A stretch of DNA of 64,000 nucleotides from VRUE01 sp963702175 (GCA_963702175.1 OY969721.1:372001-436000), one strand, 5' to 3'; positions 47,819 through 56,684 are shown, counted from the first letter of the stretch. Numbers and translations are program-made. The notes: a model not told the origin generated them from the letters alone.

Positions 47819-49497
47819 CAGCCCACCATGTCCCTCGCCGCGGCGCCGGCCGGGATCATCGGGAAGCAGTTCTCCTCCTTAGAGACGCGCACGTCGACCA
47901 GCACCGGGCCATCGGTCTCTAGAGCCTTGCCCATCATCTCCTCGAGGTCGGCGGCGTCCTCGCAGCGCATCCCGGTGGCGCCGAAGGCCTCGGCCAGCTT
48001 CACCCAGTCGGGGCTTGGGCCCATCTCGACTGAGCTGTAGCGGCGGTCCCAGAACAGCTCCTGCCACTGGCGGACCATGCCCATGTAGCCGTTGTTCATC
48101 AGGAACACCTTGACCGGGATCTCTTCGGTGACGCATGTGGCCAGCTCCTGGCAGTTCATGATCAGGCTGCCGTCGCCGGCCAGGCAGACGACCGCCTCAT
48201 CGGGGCAGGCGACCTTGGCGCCGACCGCCGCGGGAAGGCCGAAACCCATCGTCCCCAGCCCGCCCGAGTTGATCCAGCGCCGAGGCTTGTCGAAGCCGTA
48301 GTACTGCGCCGCCCACATCTGGTGCTGGCCGACGTCGGAGGTGACGATCGCGTCGCCCTGCGTCGCCCGGTGCATCGCCTCGACCATGAACTGGGGCTTG
48401 ATCTCGCCGCTCTCCCCCGGCTCGTAGCGGAGCGGGTACTCCTGCTCCCAGGCGCGCAGCTGCTTCCACCAGGCATCCAGCCGGGAGGGATCGGTCTGCA
48501 GCGCCCGGTACTCGCGGGTCAGCTTCGGCAGTACCTGCTTGGCGTCGCCGACGATCGGGATGTGAGCGGGGACGTTCTTGGAGATCTCCGCCGGGTCGAT
48601 GTCGATGTGGATGAACTTGGCACGCGGAGCGAACTCGGAGAGCTTGCCGGTTATGCGGTCGTCGAAGCGGGAGCCGATCGCGACGATCAGGTCCGCCTCA
48701 TCCATCGCGTAATTGGCGGCGCGGGTGCCATGCATGCCGAGCATCCCCAGCCACTGATCGCTGGAAGCCGGGAAGGCGCCCAGGCCCATCAGGGTCGAGG
48801 TGACCGGGAAGCGGTCCGATGCGGCGAACTCGCGCAGCTCCTCGGAGGCGTTGGCGTTGACCACGCCGCCACCGACGTAGAGGATCGGCCGGTTCGCGTT
48901 GGCGATCGCCTTGGCGGCGATCCTGATCTGCTTGATGTTGCCGTCGGTCGAGGGCTTGTACCCCGCCAGGTCGACCGGCTCGGTACGCGGCACGTAGTCG
49001 ATGTCGGCGCGCGAGAGGTCCTGGGGAATGTCGAGCAGGACCGGGCCCGGCCGCCCCGTCGAGGCGACGTGGAAGGCCTCGTGGACGTACTCGGGAATCT
49101 GGCGCGGGTCGGTGACCGCGAAGGAGTGCTTGACGAAGGGCAGCGTGGCGCCGAGGATGTCGGCCTCCTGGAAGCCGTCGGTGCCGATCAGCTCGGTGCG
49201 CACCTGGCCGGTAACGAAGACGGTCGGGACCGAGTCCATCATCGCGTCGGCGATTGCCGTCACCAGGTTGGTGGCGCCGGGACCGGAGGTGGCGAAGGCG
49301 ACGCCGACTCGGCCCGAGGCCTTGGCGTAGCCCTCCGCCGCGTGGCCGCCGCCCTGCTCGTGACGCACCTGGATGTGGCGGAAGTCGGCGTCGACGAGCG
49401 CGTCGTAGGTGGGCAGGTTGGCCCCGCCGGGGATGCCGAAGATGTGCTCGACGCCCTCGGCCTTCAGCGATTCCATCAATGTGTCGGCAGCCCTCAT
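47818..49497 (-). CDS. ilvB: Acetolactate synthase large subunit
   Basis: IlvB is the ThDP- and FAD-dependent catalytic subunit that forms acetolactate or acetohydroxybutyrate. The 559-residue protein has IFGIPGG near the N-terminus, the activating Glu in VRHEQGGGHAAEGYA, PVLLDIPQDL, and the ThDP motif GDGSLIMNCQELATC with NNGYMGMVRQWQELF. No Shine-Dalgarno precedes the ATG; a TACCAT hexamer ends 10 bases upstream at 49508-49513, suggesting a nearly leaderless mRNA and leaving no room for an ilv leader peptide. It forms an operon with the damaged ilvN. Confidence 0.96.
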   Translation of the reverse strand: MRAADTLMESLKAEGVEHIFGIPGGANLPTYDALVDADFRHIQVRHEQGGGHAAEGYAKASGRVGVAFATSGPGATNLVTAIADAMMDSVPTVFVTGQVRTELIGTDGFQEADILGATLPFVKHSFAVTDPRQIPEYVHEAFHVASTGRPGPVLLDIPQDLSRADIDYVPRTEPVDLAGYKPSTDGNIKQIRIAAKAIANANRPILYVGGGVVNANASEELREFAASDRFPVTSTLMGLGAFPASSDQWLGMLGMHGTRAANYAMDEADLIVAIGSRFDDRITGKLSEFAPRAKFIHIDIDPAEISKNVPAHIPIVGDAKQVLPKLTREYRALQTDPSRLDAWWKQLRAWEQEYPLRYEPGESGEIKPQFMVEAMHRATQGDAIVTSDVGQHQMWAAQYYGFDKPRRWINSGGLGTMGFGLPAAVGAKVACPDEAVVCLAGDGSLIMNCQELATCVTEEIPVKVFLMNNGYMGMVRQWQELFWDRRYSSVEMGPSPDWVKLAEAFGATGMRCEDAADLEEMMGKALETDGPVLVDVRVSKEENCFPMIPAGAAARDMVG

Positions 49498-49566
49498 CAG
49501 AGTCGCGATGGTACCAGTGGCTCAGTGCCCGGAGACCAGGGATTTTCGGTTCCTCGCGGCGGGTGG

Positions 49567-49632
49567 CGCCGATCTGGGGGACCGTCCCGAGGAAGCTTTA
49601 GCTACCGCAGGGACGGTGGAGCCAGATCGGCG
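49567..49632 (-). terminator. Long hairpin at the 3' end of sqdB
   Basis: Arms 49567-49588 and 49610-49632 pair almost perfectly around a 21-base loop. The right arm is the last ten codons' worth of sqdB coding sequence, and the sqdB stop lies in the loop. It precedes ilvB on the same strand and is best read as the sqdB terminator, again without a U-tract. Confidence 0.55.
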
Positions 49633-50798
49633 ACAGGACCCGCCGCGCCGGGGCTCCAACGTACATGGGGGTCGATCGAGCTCTCGATCACCCGCTCCTT
49701 GTGGCGCTCGATCGCGTGCAGCATCGACTCGACCAGCTCCTCCCCGAGCAGGGTCGGCTCGAGGCCGAGGTCGAGCAGCTTGGTGTGGATCGCGTTGTAG
49801 TAGTGCTCTTCCTTCTCAACCCGTGGGTTCTCGCAGTGCTGAACCTCGACGGTGTAGCCGAGGTGCTCACCGGCCTGCTTGACCAGGTGGGCCAGGTCGA
49901 GGACGGAGAACTGCTCGGTGAACTGGTTGAAGACGCGGAAGTCGCCGCGCTCGGCGGGGTTCGCCACCGCCAGCTCGACGCACTGCAGCGTGTCGCGGAT
50001 GTTGAGGAAGCCGCGGGTCTGGCCACCCGAGCCGTAGACGGTGAGCGAGTGGCCGATCACGGCCTGCACGCAGAAGCGGTTAAGCACTGTGCCGAACAGC
50101 TCGTCGTAGTCGAAGCGGGTGACTAGGCGCTCGTCGCCGGCAGTCTCGTCGGTCGCGACCCCGTAGACGACGCCCTGGTTGAGATCGGTGGCGCGCAGGC
50201 CCCAGGTGCGACAGGCGAAGTGGATGTTGGTCGAGTCGTGGACCTTGGAGCAGTGGTACAGCGAGGCCGGCAGCTTGGGGAACGGCAGCGTGTCCTTGCG
50301 CCCCTTGTGCTCGATCTCGATGTAGCCCTCCTCGATATCGATGTTGGGCTGGCCGTACTCCCCCATCGTGCCGAGCTTGACAAGGTGGCACTCGGGGACG
50401 TGGTCGCGGATCGCGAAGAGCAGGTTGAGGTTGCCGATCACGTTTGCCTGCTGGGTCTCGACTGCCTTCTCGCGTGAGGCCATCGAGTAAGGCGCCGAGG
50501 GCTGCTGGCCGTAGTGGATGACCGCCTCCGGGCGGGTCTCGGCGACGATGCGGTCGAGGAAGTCGCCGTCCTCGACCGAGCCGACGAAGCTGCGGATCCG
50601 GTCGCCGGAGACCTCGGCCCAAGCGTCGATTCGCCGCTCGAGATCGAGGATCGGCGTCAGCGAGTCGCTGCCGGCACCTTCGACCCAGCGGCGGCGGGCG
50701 AAATTGTCGACGATCGTCACCTCGTGGCCGCGGGCGGAGAACCTCAGAGCCGTCGGCCAGCCCAGGTAGCCGTCGCCCCCAAGGATGAGAACGCGCAT
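49602..50798 (-). CDS. sqdB: UDP-sulfoquinovose synthase (SQD1/SqdB type)
   Basis: This enzyme converts UDP-glucose and sulfite to UDP-sulfoquinovose, the head-group donor for sulfolipid. From ATG 50798 it is 398 residues, the usual size. It begins MRVLILGGDGYLGWPTALRF (extended Rossmann NAD site). GTMGEYGQPNIDIEEGY carries the Thr and Tyr of the SQD1 active site, YHCSKVHDSTNI gives the YxxxK pair, and ATDLNQGVVYG and NPRVEKEEHYYNA are highly specific to this family. The open frame upstream of 50798 has no family similarity. A TACGCT hexamer ends 10 bases before the ATG (50809-50814). No sqdX/sqdD sulfolipid synthase is recognised beside it. Confidence 0.93.
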   Translation of the reverse strand: MRVLILGGDGYLGWPTALRFSARGHEVTIVDNFARRRWVEGAGSDSLTPILDLERRIDAWAEVSGDRIRSFVGSVEDGDFLDRIVAETRPEAVIHYGQQPSAPYSMASREKAVETQQANVIGNLNLLFAIRDHVPECHLVKLGTMGEYGQPNIDIEEGYIEIEHKGRKDTLPFPKLPASLYHCSKVHDSTNIHFACRTWGLRATDLNQGVVYGVATDETAGDERLVTRFDYDELFGTVLNRFCVQAVIGHSLTVYGSGGQTRGFLNIRDTLQCVELAVANPAERGDFRVFNQFTEQFSVLDLAHLVKQAGEHLGYTVEVQHCENPRVEKEEHYYNAIHTKLLDLGLEPTLLGEELVESMLHAIERHKERVIESSIDPHVRWSPGAAGPVADLAPPSLR

Positions 50799-50838
50799 AG
50801 GTCGCGGCAGCGTAGCGGACGAGAACGACGCGCCGCCA

Positions 50839-50912
50839 TAGCATCCGGGCGTGAGCGCGGAGCGAACAAGCGTGCATATCTGGTTCTTCGCGAAGTGAGC
50901 GAAGCGCGATCC
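50839..50912 (-). repeat. 75-bp dispersed element, copy B
   Basis: This is the inverted counterpart of 14912-14986 (about 83% identity) with its identical 21-base core at 50867-50887. It fills most of the gap between sqdB and the divergent glycosyltransferase and runs 18 bases into that gene's proposed coding start. Confidence 0.7.
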
Positions 50913-52322
50913 TTTGTCGGGAGCGGGCTGGCGCAACGCAACGGTGGGCCGGTCGGCCTCGCGATCCTGGTCGCGATCCTGCTGCTTGGCCTCGGGCTGC
51001 GCCTCGACTACGCCTGGGACGGCGGTGAACCGGTATTCGACGCGGCCGCCTACTCGGAGATCGCCGCCAACCTGGAGCGCGGCGAGGGCTTCACGCTTGG
51101 CCCTGACGCGACCCAGCCCGCAAGCAACTACTCCCCAGGGCTGCCCCTTCTCGCGGGCGGCCTCTACGAGCTCACCGGAGGCGTCCACGAGCGCACGGCG
51201 CGCATCGTCCTTGCGCTCCTAGGCACGCTTTCGATCCTTTTCGCGTACCTCGTCGCACACCGTCTTCGCCGCTCGATGCATCGGACACACTCGGCTGTGT
51301 CCGATGCATCGAGCGGCGTGGCAGGTTTGGTAGCAGCAGCAGCGGTGGCGATCTATCCGGCCCTACTCGAGTACCAAGGGATGCTGATGGGAGAGCCGCT
51401 GGCGGCAACCCTGCTCGCGGGAGCGGTCCTGGGGATGCTCTGGGCGGATGCAAGGCAGGAGCATCCGGCGCGCGGGTCCTGTCGCGGGGGTGGGGGGCCT
51501 GCGGGCGAGGTCTACGTCCTCGACCCCCCACCCCCGCACCACCCGCGCGTCAGATGGGTACTGCCAGGCGTTCTGCTCGGAGCGTTGGTGCTGGTGCGAC
51601 CGGAGTATCTGGGCGTTGCAGTACTGCTGAGCTTGGTGGTACTGGCCAGGAATCCCAGAGATTGGCAGCGAGCGGCGATCCTGCTCGCCGGCCTCGTTCT
51701 CGTCGTCGCACCGTGGACCGTGCGCAACGCGGTCGAGCTCGATCGGTTCGTGCCGGTCTCTACCGGTGGCGGCCAAGTGCTATTCGCTGGCACTTACCTG
51801 CCGTCGGACGGGGACCCCGAAAAGGTCGGAGCCGAGGTCGTCGCTCGCCATCCCGGGCTGCTCGAGCCGGAAGACGTCGAGCGCCAGCGGCTCGAGCAGA
51901 TCCTCGCCAGGCTCGCCGCCCAGCGCTACCCCGGCGTCGAAGCCGACAAAGCCTTGGCGCGGATGGGACGCGAGCAGCTCTGGGACAACATCACCGAGGA
52001 GCCGGTCGAGTACGCCGGCTTCGTTGCGGCCAAGGTCTGGCGGATCTGGTCGCAGGGACCGCGCGAGGTTATGGACAAGCCGATATGGAAGGCGCTGCAT
52101 TGGGCCCTGGTCGCATTTGGCCTGCTCGGCCTGATCGCACTGGCGCGACAGCGGCGCTGGGAGGCGTTGCTGTTGGCGACGATCTTCGTCTCGATCACCG
52201 CGGTCAGCGCGCTACTCGTCGCCTCGCCACGGCGGGTGTTGGTGATGCTGCCGCTGGTCGCGGCACTCGCCGGCGTCGGGGCCGTGGCCTGTCGGGATAG
52301 CCTCGCGCGATGGAATCGCTGA
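50895..52322 (+). CDS. ArnT/PMT-like membrane glycosyltransferase with two in-frame palindromic insertions
   Basis: This 475-residue polytopic protein resembles GT39/GT83-like lipid-linked sugar transferases: helix 1 at about 19-35, an acidic loop motif (FDAAAYSEIA) at the usual catalytic-Asp position, and many helices. The next gene is a paralogue. Compared with it, this protein has two extra cytoplasmic-loop segments: about 14 residues near position 130 (RRSMHRTHSAVSDASSG) and about 28 near position 190 (ending in LDPPPPHHPR). These are encoded by perfect palindromes at 51267-51318 and 51469-51549. The GTG at 50895 is chosen because upstream codons lie in the repeat element; the start is uncertain. 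The sugar and acceptor are unknown. Confidence 0.75.
   Translation: MSEARSFVGSGLAQRNGGPVGLAILVAILLLGLGLRLDYAWDGGEPVFDAAAYSEIAANLERGEGFTLGPDATQPASNYSPGLPLLAGGLYELTGGVHERTARIVLALLGTLSILFAYLVAHRLRRSMHRTHSAVSDASSGVAGLVAAAAVAIYPALLEYQGMLMGEPLAATLLAGAVLGMLWADARQEHPARGSCRGGGGPAGEVYVLDPPPPHHPRVRWVLPGVLLGALVLVRPEYLGVAVLLSLVVLARNPRDWQRAAILLAGLVLVVAPWTVRNAVELDRFVPVSTGGGQVLFAGTYLPSDGDPEKVGAEVVARHPGLLEPEDVERQRLEQILARLAAQRYPGVEADKALARMGREQLWDNITEEPVEYAGFVAAKVWRIWSQGPREVMDKPIWKALHWALVAFGLLGLIALARQRRWEALLLATIFVSITAVSALLVASPRRVLVMLPLVAALAGVGAVACRDSLARWNR
51267..51318. repeat. Perfect palindrome inside the glycosyltransferase gene, copy 1
   Basis: Arms 51267-51289 and 51296-51318 are perfect 23-bp reverse complements around the loop CTCGGC. 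The 52 bases remain in frame and encode a hydrophilic segment between two membrane helices that is absent from the adjacent paralogue. Confidence 0.85.
51469..51549. repeat. Nested palindrome inside the glycosyltransferase gene, copy 2
   Basis: Outer arms CGCGCGGGT (51469-51477) and its complement (51541-51549), inner 14-bp perfect arms (51484-51497 and 51524-51537) and a 5-bp apical stem (51506-51510 and 51518-51522) stack into one long hairpin. It is in frame and encodes a Gly/Pro-rich loop missing from the paralogue. Its sequence is unrelated to copy 1. Confidence 0.8.
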
Positions 52323-53659
52323 GCCGCTGGGTCCGCACGCTGCCCGAGCGCCACGGACGGACCACGCTGATCCTGCTCGTGGCGATCCTGGCGGTCGGCT
52401 TTGGCCTGCGCGCTTACCGGGTGGCCGAGCCCCTGGCCACGCCCGGGGATGACTCTCGCGCCTACTACGCGCTCTCCAAGGCCCTCTACGAGGAAGGCAG
52501 CTATGGCGGGCCGAGCTTCCGCGACTCGAGCGACTGGTCGCCGGGGGCACCGCTGCTCTACGCCGCGGCCTACTACGCGACCGGAGGGGCGAGGGAAGGG
52601 ACGGCACGGATCGTCGAGCTGCTGCTCGGGATGGGCGCGATCATCGTCGTCTACCTGCTGGGCAGCCGCATCAACTGCCGCCCGGCGGGCCTGGTTGGCG
52701 CCTTCGGCGTCGCCGTCTACCCGCCGTTCATTCACTCGACCGGAGCGCTGTTCAGCGAGCCAGCGGCGATCCTCACCCTGCCGGCGGCGGTGCTTGCGTT
52801 TCTCTGGGCGGGAGACCGAGAACGCCTCTCCGCCTGGCTCCTGCCCGGCCTGCTCTTCGGCCTGACGGCGCTGATCCGCCCCGAGTACCTGGTGGTCGGC
52901 GTCGCCTTCGCTGCGCTCGCCGCAATCAGGGTCGGCCAGACGAGGGGGTGGCAGCCGGGCCTTGCCGCCATCGCACTCCTCCTGGTCGGCTTCCTGCTGC
53001 CGATCGTCCCCTGGACGGTGCGCAACGCGATCGCCCTCGACCGCACCGTGCCGATCTCGACAGGCGGCGGCAAGGCGCTTTACGTCGGCACCTTCCTGCC
53101 CGCCGACGGTGAGTACCAACGGGTCAAGGCGCGCCTCGCCGAGCGCTACCTCGGCCGCAATCTCGAACCCGGCTCGGATGCGCTCGACCAGGTCAACCCA
53201 ACCCAGCTCTTCGACCGGGTAGCGGCTCGCTACCCGGACCTGCCCCGTGACGAGGCGCTGGGCAAGATCGGCAGGGAGAACCTCTCCAAGTTCTTTGGTG
53301 AAGACCCGTGGGGATACACAGCGATGACCGTTCGCAAGGTGGGGCGGATGTGGAGCGGAGGGGTCGGCGAAGCGATGAGCAGCACCGCGGGGCGGGTCGT
53401 GCAGGTGCCGCTCGTCCTGCTCGGCCTGTCCGGGCTGGTGCTGCTCGGGATCCGCCGGCGCTGGTGGGAGCTGATCGCGATGGCGACGCCGCTCGTGATC
53501 GTCACCGCGGTCGGTGCGGCCTCGCTGGCGGCGCCGCGCCGCAACGAGGTGCTGATGGCACTTGTCTTCCCACTGGCCGGCGCGGCCCTGGCTGCGGCGA
53601 ACTCGGCCCTATCCTCCAGGCGCTCATGGCAGAAGCAGCCCTCTTCCCGTCCGAGCTGA
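52310..53659 (+). CDS. ArnT/PMT-like membrane glycosyltransferase
   Basis: This 449-residue membrane protein is a paralogue of the upstream gene. It shares a loop motif (TPGDDSRAYYALSKALYEEG), SPGAPLLYAAAYY, TARIVELLLG and LIRPEYLVVG with matching helix order, so both come from a tandem duplication. DDSRAYY probably carries the catalytic acidic residue of a GT39/GT83-like enzyme using polyprenyl-phosphate sugars. It begins 13 bases before the upstream stop and overlaps the next gene by 34 bases, which makes a tight operon with a GT2 enzyme that could supply the lipid-linked sugar. Substrates are unknown. Confidence 0.75.
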   Translation: MESLSRWVRTLPERHGRTTLILLVAILAVGFGLRAYRVAEPLATPGDDSRAYYALSKALYEEGSYGGPSFRDSSDWSPGAPLLYAAAYYATGGAREGTARIVELLLGMGAIIVVYLLGSRINCRPAGLVGAFGVAVYPPFIHSTGALFSEPAAILTLPAAVLAFLWAGDRERLSAWLLPGLLFGLTALIRPEYLVVGVAFAALAAIRVGQTRGWQPGLAAIALLLVGFLLPIVPWTVRNAIALDRTVPISTGGGKALYVGTFLPADGEYQRVKARLAERYLGRNLEPGSDALDQVNPTQLFDRVAARYPDLPRDEALGKIGRENLSKFFGEDPWGYTAMTVRKVGRMWSGGVGEAMSSTAGRVVQVPLVLLGLSGLVLLGIRRRWWELIAMATPLVIVTAVGAASLAAPRRNEVLMALVFPLAGAALAAANSALSSRRSWQKQPSSRPS

Positions 53660-54690
53660 CGGCGCTCCGCAGCGCCGGGCTGGTCCTTGCCGCTGTACTG
53701 GCTGCCTACGCGCTGATCCGGCGCCGGACGCTGCGCAACGTCGACGTCCTGATCCTGCTTGGGTCCGGCCTCGGGCTGGTAATCGTCTCCGGCACCGAAC
53801 TCACAGACGCGCTGCTCTCCGCCTTCTCCTTCGAGAAAGGCAACGGCGGCCGCATCCTCGGCCTCGCCGTCTTCGCGATCTTCATCCTCTTCCTGCTGGC
53901 GCTGCGGGCGCTCTCGCAGTCGGCGCGCAACTCGCGCCAACTCTCCGCCGTGTTGGAGGGCCTCGCCTGGGAGGAGTTCAGACAAGCGAAGCTGCCGGAG
54001 CGCTTCGGCGGCAAGGTCGCGGTGCTCGTCCCCGCCTACAACGAGGCCGAAAACATCGGCCATGTGCTCGACCTGATCCCAGCTGAGGTCTGCGGCAGGC
54101 CAATCGCGGTGCTCGTCGTCGATGACGGTTCTCGCGACGGCACCGGCGACGTCGCCGCCGAGCATGGCGCCGTTGTCGCCCGCCACGTGATCAACCGCGG
54201 CGGCGGCGCGGCACTGCGCACCGGCTACCGACTGATGGTCGACTCGGGTGCCGAGATCGTGGTCACGCTTGACGCCGACGGCCAGCACCTTCCCTCCGAG
54301 ATGGAGCGCCTAGTGCAACCCGTCCTCGACGGCGAAGTCGACGTCGCCCACGGCAGCCGTGTGCTCGGCCACGCCGACCGCAACCACTTCGCTCGTGAGC
54401 TCGGCATCGTCTTCTTCAACCGCCTCGTCTCCCTGATCACCCGAACCAAGGTCAGCGACTGCTCCAACGGCTACCGCGCCGTGCGCACCACGGTGCTGCC
54501 GCAACTCGTCCTGCGCCAGGAGCAGTTCCACACCTCGGAGTTCATGATCGAGGCGATCAAGCGCGGGATCCCGGCGAAGGAGGTACCGGTCACGGTCGAG
54601 CGCCGCCTTCACGGCCACTCGAAGAAGCCCGCCGTAGTCCGCTACGGCCTCGGCTTCGCCAACGCGATCGTCAGGACCTGGCTGCGCTGA
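53626..54690 (+). CDS. Membrane-anchored GT2 glycosyltransferase (dolichyl-phosphate-mannose-synthase-like) with DUF2304 N-terminus
   Basis: From ATG 53626 the protein has 354 residues: a DUF2304-like membrane region with three helices (about 11-100), then a GT2 domain with VAVLVPAYNEAENIG, VVDDGSRDGTG, TLDADGQHLP and SDCSNGYRAVR. This architecture occurs in enzymes that load a sugar from a nucleotide donor onto polyprenyl phosphate. It would fit as the partner of the two ArnT-like genes just upstream. It overlaps the previous gene by 34 bases and the convergent alkA region by 20. Confidence 0.8.
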   Translation: MAEAALFPSELTALRSAGLVLAAVLAAYALIRRRTLRNVDVLILLGSGLGLVIVSGTELTDALLSAFSFEKGNGGRILGLAVFAIFILFLLALRALSQSARNSRQLSAVLEGLAWEEFRQAKLPERFGGKVAVLVPAYNEAENIGHVLDLIPAEVCGRPIAVLVVDDGSRDGTGDVAAEHGAVVARHVINRGGGAALRTGYRLMVDSGAEIVVTLDADGQHLPSEMERLVQPVLDGEVDVAHGSRVLGHADRNHFARELGIVFFNRLVSLITRTKVSDCSNGYRAVRTTVLPQLVLRQEQFHTSEFMIEAIKRGIPAKEVPVTVERRLHGHSKKPAVVRYGLGFANAIVRTWLR

Positions 54691-56142
54691 AGGGTGGAGT
54701 CTCGAGGCTGCGCCAGAGGTGGGCGACGGCGTAGGAGCGCCAGGGCCGCCAATCCTCGGCGAGCTGCGCCTCCGCGGCTCGGTCGGACGCGTATCCGTGG
54801 CACTCCAAGGCCCGCCTCAATCCCGCGTCGCCGACCGGGTAGGCGTCGGGGTCGCCGAGCGCTCGCATCGAGACGTAGGAGGCGGTCCAGGGGCCGATGC
54901 CGGGGACGGAGAGTAGTCCGGCCACGGCATCCTCGGGATCGGCGCCGGCCCCCAGCTTCAGGTCATCACTGTCGACCAGCCTCGCCAACTCGCGCAGCGC
55001 CCTTGCCCTGTTGCGCGGCATCGGCAGGCTCGCTGGGTCGACCGCAGCAAGGACCGAGCTGGCCGGAAAGCGGTGGGTGACGGCGCCGACCGGGTTACCC
55101 AGGGGCTCTCCGTAGCGCTCGACCAGCTTCGTGGTCACCGACCGGGCCGCAACCACCGACACCTGCTGACCGACCACGGCCCGGACCGCGAGCTCGAATC
55201 CGTCGACGCAGGCCGGCACCCGCAGGCCCGGCCGGCTACGGACGAGGCTGCCAAGGCAGCGGTCCTGGCCGAGCTGGGCCGAGACCGTCTGCGGGTCAGC
55301 GTCCAGGTCGAGGAGGCGACGGCAACGGGCGACCGCCGCGGTCAGGTCGCGGAGGTCGTCGAGCCAGAGGCGGCAACGAACCGTTCGTCCTGCGGTTGCA
55401 GCTCGACCACCCCTCCCCCGTGCTGCAGCGAGAGGGAGCGACGGTAAGTCGCTCCGCTCAACTCCTCCACGCCGGGCACCGCCCGCTGTCCGAGGAAACG
55501 GATCAGAGACTCGGCGTCAAAGGGCTGCCGGCAGGGGAGCTTGAGCTCGATCGCGCCTGGAGCGGCTCTGTCGGCATGTCGCCCTGCTCGCCTTCGCAGC
55601 TCGGTCGGGGTGCGCGCGTAGACGGAGCGGATCGTGTCGTTGAACTGGCGCACGCTGCCGAAGCCCGCGGCGAGGGCCGCCTCAGCGAAGGAGATCTCGG
55701 TCGACTCGATCAGCAGTCTGGCGGCCTGCGCACGCTGCGCCCGGGCCAGCGCGACCGGCCCCGCCCCGACCTCGGCCGTGAGGATCCGCTGAAGCTGGCG
55801 CTCGCTGTACCCGAGCTGCCCGGCGAGGCCCTGGACCCCGTCCTGATCGACTACACCTTCGGCGATCAGGCGAAACGCCCGGCCGGCGACGTCGGCGCGG
55901 CGGTTCCAGGCTGGCGAGCCCGGAGCGGCATCGGGGTCGCATCGCTTGCACGCCCTCAGACCAGACTCCTGCGCCGATGCGGCGCTGCGGAAGAGCCGCA
56001 CGTTGCGACGCTTCGGCAACCGAGCCGGGCAGCTCGGGCGGCAGTAGATCCCGGTGGAGAGCACGCCGACGAAGAAGTAGCCGTCGTAGCGCGGATCGCG
56101 GCTTCGCATGAAGCGGTAGCAGGCCTCGAAATCGTCGATCAT
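54671..56142 (-). pseudogene. Ada-AlkA fusion (alkylation-response regulator / DNA glycosylase), frameshifted
   Basis: In actinobacteria this architecture joins an Ada zinc/methyl-acceptor domain, an AraC HTH and an AlkA glycosylase in one protein of about 490 residues. Here residues 1-75 hold the four cysteines (IYCRPSCPA, then ACKRCD), 85-180 the HTH, and about 190-255 the AlkA N-terminal domain. The frame then ends early (DERFVAASGSTTSAT). One missing base near 55373 explains this: in the next frame RLWLDDLRDL through the HhH-GPD domain (VPGIGPWTASYVS, catalytic Asp in PVGDAGLRRAL) continues to 54671. The start is ATG 56142 or 56151. It is a pseudogene or a sequencing error. Confidence 0.8.
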
Positions 56143-56288
56143 GGCCTCCATCGTCCCACGGCGATGCGCGACTTCTGGCGGTTTTCGGACATCGAGACCG
56201 CAACCGGCGACAGTGTCGGATTCCCGCCAGACCCGGGCTCGTGCTCCGCCTATCGTCGTCGCTCCAGCAACCAGCGAAGGGAGCCTCC

Positions 56289-56684
56289 GTGACGGACGTC
56301 GAGCGGTTCATGCAGGTGTACGAGGAAATCTGGCCGGACTTCGATGCCGACCGCCTCGAGAAGTTCGAGATGGTCCACCCCGAGGCCACGATCCACCACT
56401 CCGGGATGGAGCGGCCGATCCGGGGCGACGAGGAGCCCGACTACGTCAGGGGAATCAAGGCGTTGATGCCGGACATCTCCCTCGAGACGAAGAACTGGGC
56501 GGCCCGCGGGAACGTCATCTTCGTCGAGTACGCGATGGAGGCGACGGTGAACGGCGAGCGAGTGGCCTGGGATGGGATCGGGCGCTTCGTGCTTCGCGAC
56601 GGGCGCGTGATCGACGCGATCGGGCGCTGGGACCCGGCGGAGATCCAAACCGCGCTCGCGGCTCAGGGATCGACAGCGGGGTGA
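56289..56684 (+). CDS. SnoaL/NTF2-like small protein
   Basis: This 131-residue protein has the cone-shaped NTF2-like pattern: an N-terminal helix (ERFMQVYEEIWPDFDADRLE), then strands with HPEATIHHSG and a C-terminal VIDAIGRWDP. Such proteins are ester cyclases, isomerases or binding proteins. The His-rich segment could line the pocket, but the reaction is not predictable. The GTG at 56289 has GGGAG five bases before it and is preferred to upstream starts. The stop region overlaps the convergent zinc-ribbon gene by 22 bases. Confidence 0.7.
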   Translation: MTDVERFMQVYEEIWPDFDADRLEKFEMVHPEATIHHSGMERPIRGDEEPDYVRGIKALMPDISLETKNWAARGNVIFVEYAMEATVNGERVAWDGIGRFVLRDGRVIDAIGRWDPAEIQTALAAQGSTAG

